DNA of 64,000 bases from Bilabrum cf. latius (lineage: Eukaryota; Bigyra: Bicosoecida; Bigyra; Bicosoecida): NCBI GenBank assembly GCA_965178125.1, contig OZ237767.1, positions 62,001 through 126,000 of the forward strand, read 5' to 3'. Under the pieces are notes generated by a model. The model did no database searches, was not told the DNA's origin, and worked only from the letters and a program-made list of their open reading frames with translations. How positions within the stretch are numbered: the first letter of the stretch is position 1; every line of letters starts with the position of its first letter. The position numbers and the translations under genes were made by a program. Below are positions 1 to 12,649 of the stretch, piece after piece.

Positions 1-1821
1 CGGGATTACGCATGCCAGGCAGTGGGTGATGGCAGACGGCAAACTGAACGGCCTGGGCATTTGTGACCAAAGCACACTTCGAACACCTCTGTCCCACAGT
101 GGAGCGATGCACGGGCGAAGCATCCAGAAGGCCAGAGCACCCAGGCAAGCCAGCACGTGCGGCGTGCTTCTATGAAGCAGTGCGGACTGCACCTGCTCGT
201 CGTCCAAGTCCAAACCAGCACCACCTGAAGAATCATCTGCCTCAGCTATGATCAGGCTAAACTGCATCATGGCCATGGGCATGGCACTGACCGCAACGGC
301 AACAACCAGCCATGCAACGAGCAGAAGGCCGGCGATGGCCGAGCTTGCCCTGCACCAGGTCAGCATGCGATACCCAGTCCCCAGCTGCATCAGCCGTTTG
401 CCCTCTTCCAGCTTCTCCTGAAGCCTCTCTCTCGAGCTGCGCTCCTCGCTGAGCGCACGATCTCGCTTTTGCTGCGTGCTCGCGACAGCAGCGGCAGTCA
501 GGCGCATTGCGACTGAGCGATCGATCCCTTGGCCTTTGAGCATGTATTCGGGCAGACTGCGAGAGGCTGGATCGGGACCAGCACCTGCACTGGGCCGAAG
601 TGGTGACGCAGCGGGTAGTCCGGGTACATCTGAGGGAGCTAATGCCCCTGTCATTGGGTCTGACGACGACGAAGCAGCCGGCTCGCTTGCAGCGTGAGGG
701 GAGCTTGAGATGGAGCCCGTCCGAGAGGACTCCTGTCGCACGACTGCTTGTGTCCGCGAGCATCTGCCTGTTGCTTGATGCCTCCACTGCTTGGTTGGGC
801 ATTCCGATCTGCGAGCCAAGATCGATTGCTCGTTCGCAATATATCCGATCCAGTCCGGCAGCTGCTTGTCCTTGCCTGGTGTCCCAAGATCCATGCTAGG
901 CTTCCTGTGCATTGTGGCCGCTGTCTAGTGCATGCCGATCGCCTTGCCAATCTCGATGCACTCGAGTCTCGCCCAAAGCAAGACAGCATCTCGCAGTTGG
1001 TGGAGAGGAAGCGAAACAAGACATGCCATGGCGACAGGTCGCCCGCCCTCTTCAGCGCCATCCTCGTGGCCTGCGAGTGCGACACGAGGCAGCTCTGAGC
1101 CCGCTTTCTATTCATCTCCTCGATCACTCCTACCAGCGGTGCCGCCATCCAATGCACCTGCCCCGCGGCCCTTCGGTGCTGCTGCAGCCCTGTCGACAGC
1201 CTCGATATCGACGGGACCGTTATGCAGCAAGCCCACGAGGCCTTCCTGCTCCTGGAGGATTCCCCGGAGGGCAACAGCAGCGGGCGAGTCGTCCTCATCT
1301 TTCAGCTCTAGAATTTCACACGGAGAGAGCAATCGTCTGCCCCTTGCCGCTGCTCTCTGGTGCAAGGAGCGGCAGATTACGGCTCCCAGCCTGGTTTGGA
1401 AGGCCAGACACACAAGCTTCTCGGTCTGCCCCGGCAACTGCTGCAGCAACCGAAACAGTTTGTGCTTGTACGACATTTCAATTTGTCCGAATGAAGCTGC
1501 AATTGGTGCTGCATCTGCCAGAGGATCTCTGATCAGTACTGCGAGAACGTGAGCGAGTACCTGAACCCGACGCACCGCAGCAAACCCCCTTAGAGCAGCT
1601 GCAGGCATCTCAGCCCTCTATTGGCTCGATAAATCATACTGGCGCATCAATGCATTGCGCCAGTACGTGTCTAGCAGCTTTGCAGATGATACGCAGCGAA
1701 GAGTTGTACATGTAGCCTCGAGGCGGGCCACGTCTGGCAGCTCCAGCATGTGGTAAATCCTAGCAACAATAGCTGCGACACTTAAGTCAATTTGAGATTG
1801 TACAAGCTTGGCGCAGGATCC
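1..1821 (-). CDS. F-box protein with coiled coil and C-terminal membrane segments, partial (runs off left edge)
   Basis: Frame with codon tops at multiples of three is open from 1821 to the window edge apart from TAG codons at 1618-1620, 1108-1110 and 925-927, read as Gln. A TAA at 1822-1824 lies upstream, so the exon probably begins at a 3' splice site near 1800-1821; the first exon is not identified. The N terminus looks like an F-box (IYHMLELPDVARLEATC, then a YWRNAL helix). Next come an Ala/Gln-rich part, an acidic stretch, a Ser/Pro-rich linker and a charged coiled coil (around 520-400), then a strong hydrophobic segment (AGLLLVAWLLVAVAVSAMP, about 330-280) and a second near 150-120. The segment with VSLPLHQLRDAVLLWARLE resembles one in the gene at 3451-7569, so the two are paralogues. 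An F-box suggests an SCF ubiquitin-ligase adaptor, here possibly on a membrane; that role is inference. Confidence 0.7.
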
Positions 1822-3450
1822 TTAGTAATGCAAGTACTGTCTTTGAATTCAAAATGAACCTCACCAGGCTTGAACTGGGTAAATCGCTCCAAGATGCATT
1901 GAGAAGCCATTGTCTCTGTCAAAGCACAGTACAGTCCCACTGATATAGCCGATAGTAATACAAGAGATGTACGGTATCTAACTCAATTTGGCTGCAGGCC
2001 TAGACTAGGCCAAACAATCCAAACCGGATTTTGCCACCATTAATGAATGAAGAAGATAAAACAACGATTTCCGGATTCCAGGCAGTGGAGACAGAGTTTG
2101 CTTCGTTGCTGACGCCACATGAGATGAGCGTCTGTGCGCTCTGTGAAGGTGAGATCACACATTGTACTGCACCCTAATCGCGCAGGCAGACGAACCAAAA
2201 CTGGCGAGCGCTGCCCCTCAGCGCCCGAATAGCACGCGGCTTGATCGCCGCTCCAGCCTAGATTGCGACCTCCCAACTTCCACATCTGCATGTGGTCGGG
2301 TGATCTGATCTGATCCTTTGATCTGAGTCACTCATCAACCACACGACCACACCTCCACCTGCCCGGTCTGTGCCTCCTCCTCCCAATCCGCCGTATCAAC
2401 CAGATGACCACACCAATCATCTTCTCCTCGACTACTCCCTTTCCCGGTTGGTTAACCGTTGCCCCACTCTACTCCGCCCTCACTCCCCCCCCCCCCCCCC
2501 CCCCCTCGCCCTTCCCTAGCTGCCGCTCCTGCTCTTCGTCGCTAACCTTGCCTCATTAACCGCGCTCTCTCCCCTTCGCTTCGCCGCGCCGCATCTGATC
2601 CTGCACCTCGAGCGGGTACCGCGCCCATCGCGCGACCTCAATCCCACAAACCTTGTTGACTTCACCAACGGAGAACGCGGCGAACGCCTAGTCACAAGGT
2701 GGGAAGAGGCATTGTAGCGTTAGACATCGTAATCTGATTAACGGAAGGGGCAGGCCACGAAGAGTGGAGGTTGGTATTTGTCCAGTCACTCGCCTCCGTT
2801 CGGGGTGAGAGAGCTCAGGACTGGTAGGTCGTCTTGAATTCTTCTTCCAACCGAGCTCTCCAATGCAACGGATGATGCAGCCCGATCTCCATCCTATACA
2901 AGCTCCACCAGGTGCAAGGCCTCCCATTCGCCCCCAACGTACGGAATGGCATCGTATCTGTCTTCCCTTTCGTCATCACCTTGGCCCTAGCCTCTCAGCT
3001 TGCACATAAAGGTCCTGGCCGTAACACCATGCTCCCCATCCATCCACTCGCCTGTTGACGTTCTGCACGCTGCTGGCCATGCAGCCCGCTGCCACTCGCG
3101 TCTCCCTCGTGCCTGGCACCTGGAGCCCCCTTCCTCCCGTTGTGATTCTCCCTATCGACACCGCACTGTCGTCACATGTGCCGGTGTCCCCCTCTTCTCC
3201 CTCTTAACCTCCTTTCCACATGCAAGCGCCTGGTCTTTCGACTAATCTCCGCTTCCCATCGGTTCAATCCTGATGTCCAAGCTCATCCGGATTACCAAAG
3301 CGTTGGACGAGGGTCCGTGGGATATCTCAAGGGTGGCGATGACAATTGATTGCGATGGCTGCTCTGCAGATGCGGAGGCGTCAATAATGAGCAGATCGGA
3401 CCCGAAATGACATATATTGGCCAGCCGAACTTGAGGGATGCATTGAGCCT
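1822..3450. other. Gene-free stretch with dispersed repeats and a poly-C tract
   Basis: I see no supported gene. About 2195-2640 is an inverted copy of about 11770-12200. About 2487-2504 is an uninterrupted C run. About 2697-2850 is another copy of the repeat present at 27239-27395 (inverted) and 28945-29101. Confidence 0.6.
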
Positions 3451-6400
3451 TCATCTCGCCTAATCACGCAGCAAGGCCATGAAGATACCAGGCGCCCAGA
3501 ACCACGCCGTCGACTCTAGAAGGGCTTGCAAGCCAGCAAAATTGATTGGCCTTTGCTAGAACTCACTGGTACCTAGCACGCCCGATACTGGCATTGAGGT
3601 CTTGAGTCCTCGCGGGTACCTCGGCATGTCGGCACACGCCCCCACAATCCACCGGTTGATCGTTCCTCGCTCGCGCCATCCAGTACGTAGTCGGGCCAGA
3701 TGCTTCAATACGTGGCTGCATGATACAGATTGAAAGCCAGATGCTGGGGTCGGGTCGCTCGCAGATGCATTCTACTGTGCAGCTGCATCGGCACTAGAGC
3801 AGTCTTCATGGCAGTCCGGTGGCAGCACCTCTGCCAAGTTGTGCACCCGCTGCATCCACTAGAGCCATACAAACCGCGATGTTAACCACTCGTGATGAAG
3901 ATTCGGGTCCCTTGTCGCATTTGCTTGATGCAGCTGTATCAGGCGTACGAGTCGTGCTTTCAATACCTGGAATTTGTCCCGGATCGATGCGCAGATGGAC
4001 CCGATCGGAACTGCTGGCGACAACCACCATGGAATCGCAAAGCTATTGCTCTCAAACACAAATACGATGCCGATCTGCTGACCTTCAACCACAAGTTCTG
4101 TCTGAGACTGGCCTAAGTCATATCGCGAGTTCACGTCGTGCTTGCGATCGACCTCGATCGGCTCCATCGGTTTCATGTAGTACGTCAGGGCCCTTTCAGC
4201 AGCACGCCGTGCTATATCAAGAAGAAGCGGACTATTACAGTACTGCTATGACGCATACAAGACGTAAAAGCTACTATGGGTTACGATCCACGCGGCGAGA
4301 CCCAACAGCCCTGATATTAAGGCCGCATACGCCAGGTCAATCGATGCGAAATGGGCGAGTGCTGTGCCCACACCAAGAAGAAGGAAGACGCAAGTTGGCA
4401 CAATCATGCGTGGTGAGCAGATCAAACCGGTCGAGGGATCCTATGTCACCGTGTGCTATTCCGTAGGGGTCAGCGCACCGCGTGAACTTGACTTGCCGCA
4501 CCTCTTCATGCAGCGCGTTTGCGCCTCGATCACAATGCCAAAGAATCCCAGCATCCACACGGCAAGTCCAGCAGCGATGCCCCACGCCCATGCACCGCCT
4601 GTTGAGAGGCTTGCCATCGATAAAAACGCTAGAAGCCAGAAAGTCAGGGCCAGGCACGCCGTAGTCCAAGGTCCGAAGTGGAACGCGGCTCGATCCGAAC
4701 ACAGCCATCCCACCGGTTCGCTGATACGTACGCTTTGACGCCCCCGTGGATGAGTACCCTCGTCCTCCCCGCGTTGTGCCGATACCCCTGCAGCTAAACG
4801 CGATTTCATTTTTTCGATCATTTGCATATGCCTGGGCACACCGTACAGCGACATCAGAGCAACACCACCCAGCGCAAATCCACTAGCCAGGAAACTGGTG
4901 CCGACTCCCATGTCAAGCGATCGCACGCATTTCATTCGCCAATCAATGTGACCATTCTACTCGGAAACGTTTGCCGCGTATTCCTCAAGACTGTAGTTGC
5001 CAGGCCCTCCTGCAGGAGTGCTCAGTCGTTCACTGACACAGTCTGCTGCGATCCCGACACTGCCGGCAATGCCAAGTGTACAGCACGAAATCGACACGGT
5101 AACTCCGAGGATCAAGTGCAGAGCATGCTGCAGGTATGGGAGCCACGTAACCGCTGTCAATTCCTGAAACCTGCCGATGGCGCGCTTGCTAGAATACTGT
5201 TGCAGCAGCTCCCAAGTACACTCGGACATGATATTGAAATCAGACTCGATACTGCCATGCGTGCATTCGGGCGCTTCCCTGCAAGGTAGCCCACAGTACT
5301 GGTTACCATGGTTCGTGCTTCGCCGGCGTAGGGTGGTGCTGCTAGATGGCTGCTGCGAATGCTGCTGGTGTTGATGCTGCTGATGCTGCAACGTACTTGC
5401 AGCGCTGCCGCGCACTCTGCTTGGCACAGGCCCCCGCCTGCAATAAATAGACGCCATCATAGCAACCGAAAATACCGCTATCAATACAAATGATACCATA
5501 AATAACAGCGAAGATCGCTCAAGAAGTGCAGCCTCGTCGCTCACGCACTCCGAGGAATTGTCAAAACCGTATGCTGCACCTCTATGTGTCACATTTACGC
5601 AACTAGAGTCTAGCCGGCTTTCGTTTTCGTTCAGCTCCTCGACAATTGTTGCCTGAGGTCTCTACTACTCTGCAAAGAAAATTCCAAGAACCCCAAGAGC
5701 AATGACAAAGCACAGTCCGCCGAGTGCCTGCATCCATGCCCGGCACTGCGTCGCGGTGCTCCAGCGGGTCAGCTCGCTCTCAAACTTATTTAAGTGTCTC
5801 CAGCGCCCATACTGACCGGCTCTCAGCTGCAGCTTCTCTTCGATGGCAGGCTAAAGATCAGACATCATGGCCTGCCTTGCATCCAGCACCTCCTTGCGCA
5901 AGCTCTGGGTGTAGAGCGACCAGAGGACGCCAGTTCCATGAAGGAGATAGTGCCCTGGGCCAGTGCTGCGGGCAAGGATTTCTCCATTGTGGTGAGCAGC
6001 TAATGCCCCTTCATCCAGCACTGGATCAATGCACCCTTGATCGATGCTTTGAAGATCAATTGTTGCACTTGCAGTCCCATTCATCCACGGTGGCGTTGTA
6101 CCTGGATGGTAGCTGTTGCCAAGATGCTCAGCTGTGTATTTCGTGGTTCCAATCACGGCATTGCAAACATCCCCACCGCTAGAATTGTTGCTAGAGTCAT
6201 CGCTGGAGGCTTCGCTAGTGTTGTCACTCACTTCTGCGCAGGAGCGTGCGGCATACTTGGTCCGATGGCGCTCCCTCGGAACTCGATACTTCGCTGCTCC
6301 CCTCGGCTCTTGCCAGTGGCCGTGCTGAAGCTCTGTGAGCACAGATAGTCCGCCAGCATCGCAAGCAGCGGTTGGCCTAGTCCTACTGCGCTGCACACCG

Positions 6401-7569
6401 ATACCCGTCGTTTGCTGTCTACTTGCTGAGCTGCCGATCATGCCCTACAGCTCAACTGGGACCACGGGATACGCGCGAGCTGGCTCACACGCCCAGTACC
6501 TCCGGTAGGTGTCCCGGCGACGGCTAGCCTCCAGTTCGATTTGTCTCCACCACCCACCGGATCGCACGTGCAGGTCGCAGCTCCCAGTCTCTGGTAGATG
6601 GGCCAGGCCCTCCTGAATAGACTTGAGCTCGAAGCTGGCCCATAGCAGGAGAGAATCGTGCAGATCGTACGGTGCAAGGGAATGGAGCGTCATGGTCCGA
6701 CGAACTTTGTTCCCCGATGCAGCATGTGATGATGGTATTGGTGAGGGCATTGCTTGACCCTTGGCGGCAACTCCAGAACTACAGCAAGGAGCCGCCGAGT
6801 CTACTCTATGCTGCTATGTCGATGCGACATTGCAAGCGAGAGGCACTCGAAGCATGCTAGACTGCTCGTGCATGACCACCGAGAGCGGCTTTACCCGTGA
6901 ATGTGGGCTATTTTTAGGCTGCCAATAAGCCCCAAGTGATTGTCCGCAACTGTCGCCCTCGCCCACTCCCCAGCCCTTGCCCCTGGTGTTGCTCTCGCCC
7001 TCGACCGAGCTGCTGCTGCGTTGACTACCGCGCCCAAGTTGGGACACGGGGTCATGAACGGCTTCGCCCGGCGAGTTGCACTCCACTACACTGGAGTCAC
7101 GGTGTACGAGGTCCTCAGAAGCTGCCTGGTTGCAGAACTAGTTCCATGCGACAGCGCCGAGCCTTGCCTGTTCGGCCAGTCGATCGGCAGCGAGCTCCCA
7201 AGCCGGCACCGAAGCTAGCAGCGCGAGAACGTCTTTGCTCTATCCATGTGTACGCATGCTGCCATTCTAGTGGATATCGCTAGCGCACCGATCCGGGCGG
7301 GCATGGATGGCGTGCTAGAGGGCCTAGCAGATTCTGGCGAGCAGCTCGAGCCTGTACGACGTTGCAAGCAGCATGTGCTCATGCAGGATTGAGCGCGATG
7401 TCATGCAAGTATCACCCCACGCTTCATCCAAGTGATATTTCCAATAAGAACTCAGCACTGTGCTTTTGCAAAATGCGTGCATGCCTTTGCAGCATAAACT
7501 CATTCGTACAACATCAGCTGGTTGGAGCTGAACAGCCACATTCGCAAGTATGGCTGCGTAGCAAGACAA
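3451..7569 (-). CDS. Large F-box, multi-pass membrane protein (3' exon)
   Basis: One frame of 1373 codons runs from 7569 to TGA at 3451-3453. It contains 18 TAG codons (7324, 7315, 7267, 7240, 7138, 6814, 6445, 5851, 5665, 5662, 4957, 4456, 4441, 4246, 3859, 3772, 3556, 3460) but no internal TAA or TGA. The exon begins after a pyrimidine-rich tract ending cttag at 7570-7574; the first exon is not found. The N terminus is an F-box (VAVQLQPADVVRMSLCCKGM, then SSYWKYHL). A Ser/Gly-rich middle follows, then about seven or eight hydrophobic segments (for example around 5750, 5510, 5100, 4900, 4660, 4560 and 4380) and a soluble C-terminal part. The region around 6690 (LAPYDLHDSLLLWASFELK) matches the partial gene at 1-1821. 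A membrane-anchored ubiquitin-ligase adaptor is the simplest guess. The family is not one I recognise. Confidence 0.72.
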
Positions 7570-8062
7570 CTAAGAAATTGACAAGAGACCGTAGAAAGAA
7601 ACGCACACGTTGAATCAGATTTACATCCATGAACAAGGTCATACCTGGAAAGTGCAGGAGCAGGAAATCCATCTTGTCTTAGAAGTAGAGCTAATGCCTT
7701 GTTACAAACGATTTGCAGGCAATTATTGGCTTCAATTGATACTTAATGTCAAACAGAAGCTGCTTAGTGTCTCAGAATCACATAGATCAATGCTACTTGT
7801 GCAGAACAGCACTTTCTGCCACATGATGACGATTGCAGACCACCACTCTCACCTTTGGACAAGCAGCAGTCTCACTGCGAGCCCACCCTGCCTCGGGGTC
7901 ATCCAAGCCGGCGCAAGAGCGGAGTCGGCTTGAATCAGTCTATTCTGCAGAAAAGTAGCAGGCAACTACAGTTGCATCAAGCCGGACCATTGGACAGCTC
8001 TAGGCGATCCTTCTCGCGACATGTGGGCTATGCATCACAACATCAATCGATCGATGCCCGTA
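7570..8062. other. Spacer between ankyrin gene copy A and the F-box gene
   Basis: This stretch should hold the promoter and any first exon of the F-box gene on the minus strand. A candidate short exon (ATG about 7679, donor gtatgacc) is out of phase with the 7569 acceptor, so I do not call it. A diverged copy lies at 24020-24520. Confidence 0.4.
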
Positions 8063-9383
8063 TCACACCTCTGGCAGATCCTCGCACATCATCAGAGGAT
8101 CCTCACGAATCTCCCCCAGCACACCCACCGCATCCCCCACAGCCACCTCCCAGCAGCCCCTCCCACCGCCATCCCGCCGCTTCAGATACCAGTCCGCATC
8201 CCGCACGCCGTGCGCCAGTGCCAGCACGCACTCTCCGTGGCCTCCAGCACATGCAGCAGTCAGCGCATTCCAGCCCGCCCCATCCGCGGCTTCGTGCCCG
8301 CCAGCTAGCCTGCCCAGCCTCAGGCGCTTGGCCAGCTCCATGGGCCTGCCCTCGCTGGCCATCTGCATCACCATGCCCGCGTCCCTGTGCGCGTCATGGG
8401 CGTGTCTCCAGTGCAGCATGTGTCTCATCCTGCGCCGGAACGGGTTGTAGTACTGCACGCCCCATAGCTCTCGAGGGTCCACACCACGGAAGAGTGCTTC
8501 GAGCAGCTTGGGAGGGTCGTAGCCGTGCTCTTCGAGGGCCTTGGTCATGACTGGAATGAACGTGCATGGCTACTGGTGCCTCTTAGCCATCATGCGAGGG
8601 ACCCAGGGAAGCTGCTCGAGCAGGAGCGACATGTGGGTGCGATCCATGCATTCAATCCACTGTCTGAGGATGATGCCGGAGTGAAGAATGGCTGCAGTTC
8701 GCCTTGAGCTCGCCCACGGGTCATTATCGAACGTATATTTGAAACCAGACTCAATGAATGCGTAATGTATATAGCTGCTGCTCTGCTCATCCTGCGCAAC
8801 AGGAACTCAATTTGGACACCGACACGCATACAACTCCTTCGCGACCGCAGTCCAGTACTTAGGCATCATACCACACTTACAGAATACATCATGAAATACT
8901 TTCTCCTGAAAAATAGCATAAGCTCGAAGGACTCCTGCTGTCCGCGAGTGAATTCGAACAAATCAGGCATATATCCATTCCATTCCTTCTCGATTCGTCC
9001 ATGATCTTCACCGTACTCGTGGACTGCCTTCGTATATGCTTTCTAGCTCTCTATACGGTGCTGTTTGTTGCACGCAAGCTCGAGCAACTCAGCAGGTGCA
9101 GCCCACACCTGCTCGGCCATCTCGAGGTTATACTAGTGCTGGTCGCCACGAATGCTCTGCGCGGTTTGCAGGCTGTCTCAATCTTGATAATAATGGTTGC
9201 TTCCAATGTGTGATTCGCAAAACTTCCCGCTGAAAAACTCACCGAATCTTGCAGTAGAAGCCGGCTTGCCGGTCGGCAGCAAACGGTTAGCAACTCAATG
9301 GACTGAGGCAATTTGTGGGCATCCCTACCGCTAGCCTCTACGATTTTAGATATGGAAGAACACCTTCTGGCAAACGGATTCAT
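8063..9383 (-). CDS. F-box-like/ankyrin-type protein, copy A (three exons)
   Basis: Exons are 9383-9243, 9156-8881 and 8791-8063, giving 381 residues. Donors are TCG|gtgagt and TCT|gtaagt; acceptors are ccgcgcag and gttgcgcag; all junctions are phase 0. The same structure recurs in copies B and C. TAG codons at 9133, 9043 and 8570 are read as Gln; the last is CAG in copies B and C. The stop is TGA. Residues 25-50 (KLPQSIELLTVCCRPASRLL) loosely resemble an F-box. The C-terminal third has ankyrin-like helices (DGAGWNALTAACAGGHGECV, then a second unit). The likely role is a protein-interaction adaptor; the substrate is unknown. The start ATG is the first in the open frame. Confidence 0.72.
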
Positions 9384-9469
9384 TTCAGTGTGGTAATGGC
9401 ACTTGCACGATACTCAGGATTGGGATACTGGAAAATTAGTGTGGTCAAAGCACACGCAACTCTTCTCGG

Positions 9470-10147
9470 ACGGAGCTTAAGCTGGCCAGCTACGGCTGGC
9501 TCGTCGACCTCGGAGCGCTCGGCGTTCGGATCGGAGGAGAAGGCAAGTGGTGTCCAGGGACTGTGAGTACACAGAAAGGGGCGGTGCGTAGTGGCGTGCG
9601 GGTCGTACCCTTTGTGGTAGACGTGTTGGGGGGGATCGGGGAGAAGTCGGGTGAGGTCCTGCAGGTGCTCGACAAGTTGCGGAAGAAGCGGTAGGAGGAC
9701 AAGGGGCGGCGGGTTTCGACTCGTCAGGCCAACGCACGCCTCTCGTGGTCTTCTGTGGCAAAGGCTCGCCTCTCCGTCGCCGCCTAGCACCAGCACGTGC
9801 GCGGGGAACAGCGTGTGTACCACATTATGTACTCACGGGTCATGCAGGACCACTCAAGGGTCCTCGATTTTGTCTCGAAGGGATCGAGGAGGGCTGCAGC
9901 GAAGGCCAAACGGGCGCTCCCAAGGGCGGTCCGGGAGGACTTTGCCAGCCTGGCTGTAGGGGCAGCCGAAAACAACAACCTCGCCGTGGCGATCGCCAAC
10001 GTCAAGGCAGGGTTGGCTCAGAACGGGCAGCAGGACGGGGTGCCAGCAGCGGGCGCCGGAGGGAACGTGAATGCTGACGCTCCCCAGGGGGAAATGGGTC
10101 CTCAGGGTGGAGCTTAGGTGGTTTAGGCCATTGCAGCTGAAGTGTGA
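9470..10147 (+). pseudogene. 5'-truncated mobile-element-type ORF, unknown family
   Basis: The frame is open from the repeat junction at about 9470 to TGA at 10145-10147. TAG codons near 9690 and 9787, then 10115 and 10124, are read as Gln. There is no start codon because the upstream part is replaced by the end of ankyrin copy A's flank. The protein is rich in Lys, Arg and Ala. Segments such as RSGVRVVPFVVDVLGGIGEK resemble the C-terminal tails of some algal non-LTR reverse transcriptase ORFs; that is a family impression, not a match I can verify. Downstream sequence (10250-11000) is repeated at 26320-26790, in line with a mobile element 3' end. Confidence 0.45.
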
Positions 10148-12225
10148 AGTCTGGTAGGTCCCGGGCCCTCGTTTCAGATGTTTCTTCGTGATAGCGTGCG
10201 CTTTTGAGTTGAGTCCACAAAATATCAGGACCCCCCCGGAATGCTTGGCCAAGTCGATAAGTCACGTGGCATGAATGAAGTGCAAGGGTCGAGAGGCTCG
10301 AAATGGAGGGAAATGTGAACAAGATGGAAGGGGTGAATGAAGCAGGAGGCATAGACAGGAAGTAATGTGGAAAGGGGGCGGTTGATGGGGGCTGAACCCA
10401 CCCCTATTGAGGGTTCATACGACGGGCTGAGGCACCCCTACGGCAAGAATCTCTTGGATAGCAAGCCAAGCGACCTGCCTCTCAGGTTCAAGATCTGGGT
10501 GTCCCAGGCATCGAGGTTCATGTGGCTGTACAAAGACGTGGTTGTACATCTGCTGTCAGTGACTGCAATCAGCTTGGGTGCGTGCGATGGATAGGAGTCA
10601 TGGACAAAAATGGGAACAACCCTTGGTAACTTTCAGAAGCCTGTTGGGTTTGCATGCCTGGTCTGGACTTCAGCAGCCCGACCCTTGTCTCGTCTCACCA
10701 TCCATGGCAAAGACCACAATCTAGCTGAAGATCTCACCCGTATGTCTCCCCTGATACTCGCCCCTTGGACAGCAGCAGCTCGCATATGGCGGCATGGCCA
10801 TTCCTGGCAGCCAGTGCGAGAGGCGTGTATCCATCCTGCAAGGGAACTCACATCACACTGTGGACAGCTAGTAGGGGCTCTAGATTAGGATTGGGGTGAT
10901 AGAAGAGGCTATAATTCTCCCGTCCAGATACCGTCATCAAAAGTTGGTTGCAGCGCTACAGCTTGATGCGATAAGAGAGCAAGGTGGGGCACTCTGAATA
11001 TTGTTGCCTGCAAGATCTAGTCAAGTGGTGTTCTAGTCACCTTTTCCACATTCTACTTGCCGCCTACCCAGGCCCGCCGGCACCAGACCTACGGGTATGG
11101 TGGCAATGGTTGATGGGAAAACTATTACATCGGCTTACCGGCGGCTACCTCGGGAGCTGTCACATGCAGTACAATCGCAGCGCATATGTGGGCAGCGCCT
11201 GGGTGGCTGCACCTCCAGCTGTCATCCCTTCGGGCAATGCTTTGGGGTGCCGAGCCATTTTGTCGTAGTATTGACTCCTCCTTGTTCCCTGGAAAAGGTT
11301 GCGGTCGAAAACTTGGCGTAGCCCTTGTAGATGCCGACGCTATTCTTTTTGAACGCACGTCTGAAACGAAGTGAGGGCTCCGCCAGGGAGGGACACAGCA
11401 GCAGAGTGCAGGCAGGTGGACAGTAGCGATGGGAGGAGACGGTAGATCAACTAGGTGGGGTGGATAGGCTATAGAGGAGGGCAATGGAGACTGGTGGAGG
11501 TCAAAATAGAGTGAAGGGTGTGCGATGGGCGGCAGGGATGGGGTAAGGCGGGGGAAGGGAAGGACAGGGGGACATTCCAAGATGAACGGGAGCGGGTCCG
11601 TGATTTGGCCATTAGGCATGTAAAAGGAGCACTCGTTAATTCGCAGCAGAATTCATTGTATTGAATGAGGCACTCTCTGAAACTTTCAAGCATCAGTTGA
11701 GAAAGTGCTCTTATCCATCGGATCGGTTCAACTCACAGTTGGTGAGGCCAGCAAGGTCTCTGAGATTGAGGTCGCTCGGTGGGCGCAGGACCCGCTCGAG
11801 GAGCAGGCTCAGATGCGACGTAGCGATGCGGAGGAGTGAGAGAGAGAGCAGCTAGGGGGGGGGGGGGAGCAGGGGCGGGGTGGGGGGGGGGCGAATGGGG
11901 GGGTTGGGGAGAGTAGAGCAGAGGGAGGGGGGGACGACGGTTCACCGGAACGGAGGAAGTAGTGGAGGAGAAGATGATCGGTGGGGTCATTGGGTTGATG
12001 AGGCGGATAGGAAGGGGGAGGCACAGGCCGGGCAGGTGGGGATTGGGCATGTGTGACGAGTGACTCGGATCAAGGGGATCGGATCACCCAACCACATGCG
12101 GATATGGAAGTTGAGAGGTCACAATTAGACTCGAGCGGCAATCAAGCCGCGTGCTATTCGGGCGCTGAGGGGCAGCGTTCGCCAGTTTTCGCTTTATTAA
12201 CCTCTTGCTCTACTATGGATTCAAG
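10148..12225. repeat. Repeat-rich stretch without a supported gene
   Basis: About 10230-10350 and 10880-11040 resemble 26310-26450 and 26610-26790 in the same order, so they are two copies of one repeat. About 11770-12200 is the inverted partner of 2195-2640 and carries G-rich homopolymer runs near 11859-11900. Short open frames here look like compositional shadows. Confidence 0.5.
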
Positions 12226-12636
12226 TTAGGCATCACAGAAGCGCACAGAGCGCGCTGAACGTCGGGCGGCATCAAAGAGCCGGTCCAATTCTGTATCTTC
12301 TGTCGGGGCCCAGGCGGCCGCCGCGGCGTCCCCAGCGCCGCAGGCCAGCCCATCTGCTGTTCCTACTGCTAGTCTTGGCCCGAGACCGGCGGTAGGTGCA
12401 AGGCTGCCCGCGATGCGGCCAGGTCCAGGTCCGGTAAGTGGACGGCGCCCGGCGGGTGCAGAAGGTGCGGCGGCTGCCCGCTCTCGTGCCGTGGCCTTCA
12501 GCTTCCCCGGCCGCCCTCCGCTGGCACGCGTGACGAATAGTTCGAAGACGCACAGAGAGATCATGACAGCCACACTAAACAGCAGCAAAGGCATCCACAG
12601 GTAAAGTGCCAGGTGCCACAGCTCTAGTAGCAGTCG
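12226..12636 (-). CDS. Small single-pass membrane protein or C-terminal exon, unknown
   Basis: The frame is open from a TAA at 12637-12639 down to TAA at 12226-12228. A plausible acceptor (ctactag) lies just inside. A hydrophobic segment (LLLFSVAVMISLCVFELFV) is followed by an Ala/Gly/Arg-rich tail with a small acidic patch. It resembles in layout the membrane-spanning end of the F-box genes, but I cannot show homology. It could be a gene fragment. Confidence 0.35.
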   Translation of the reverse strand, partial: RLLLELWHLALYLWMPLLLFSVAVMISLCVFELFVTRASGGRPGKLKATARERAAAAPSAPAGRRPLTGPGPGRIAGSLAPTAGLGPRLAVGTADGLACGAGDAAAAAWAPTEDTELDRLFDAARRSARSVRFCDA

Positions 12637-12649
12637 TTAAGCAGGCCAA

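Noticed and set aside
257-1298. Several other long frames on both strands at the left end
   Set aside because: They are Arg/Ser/Cys-rich shadows of the F-box gene frame, which alone has membrane and coiled-coil character and a paralogue.
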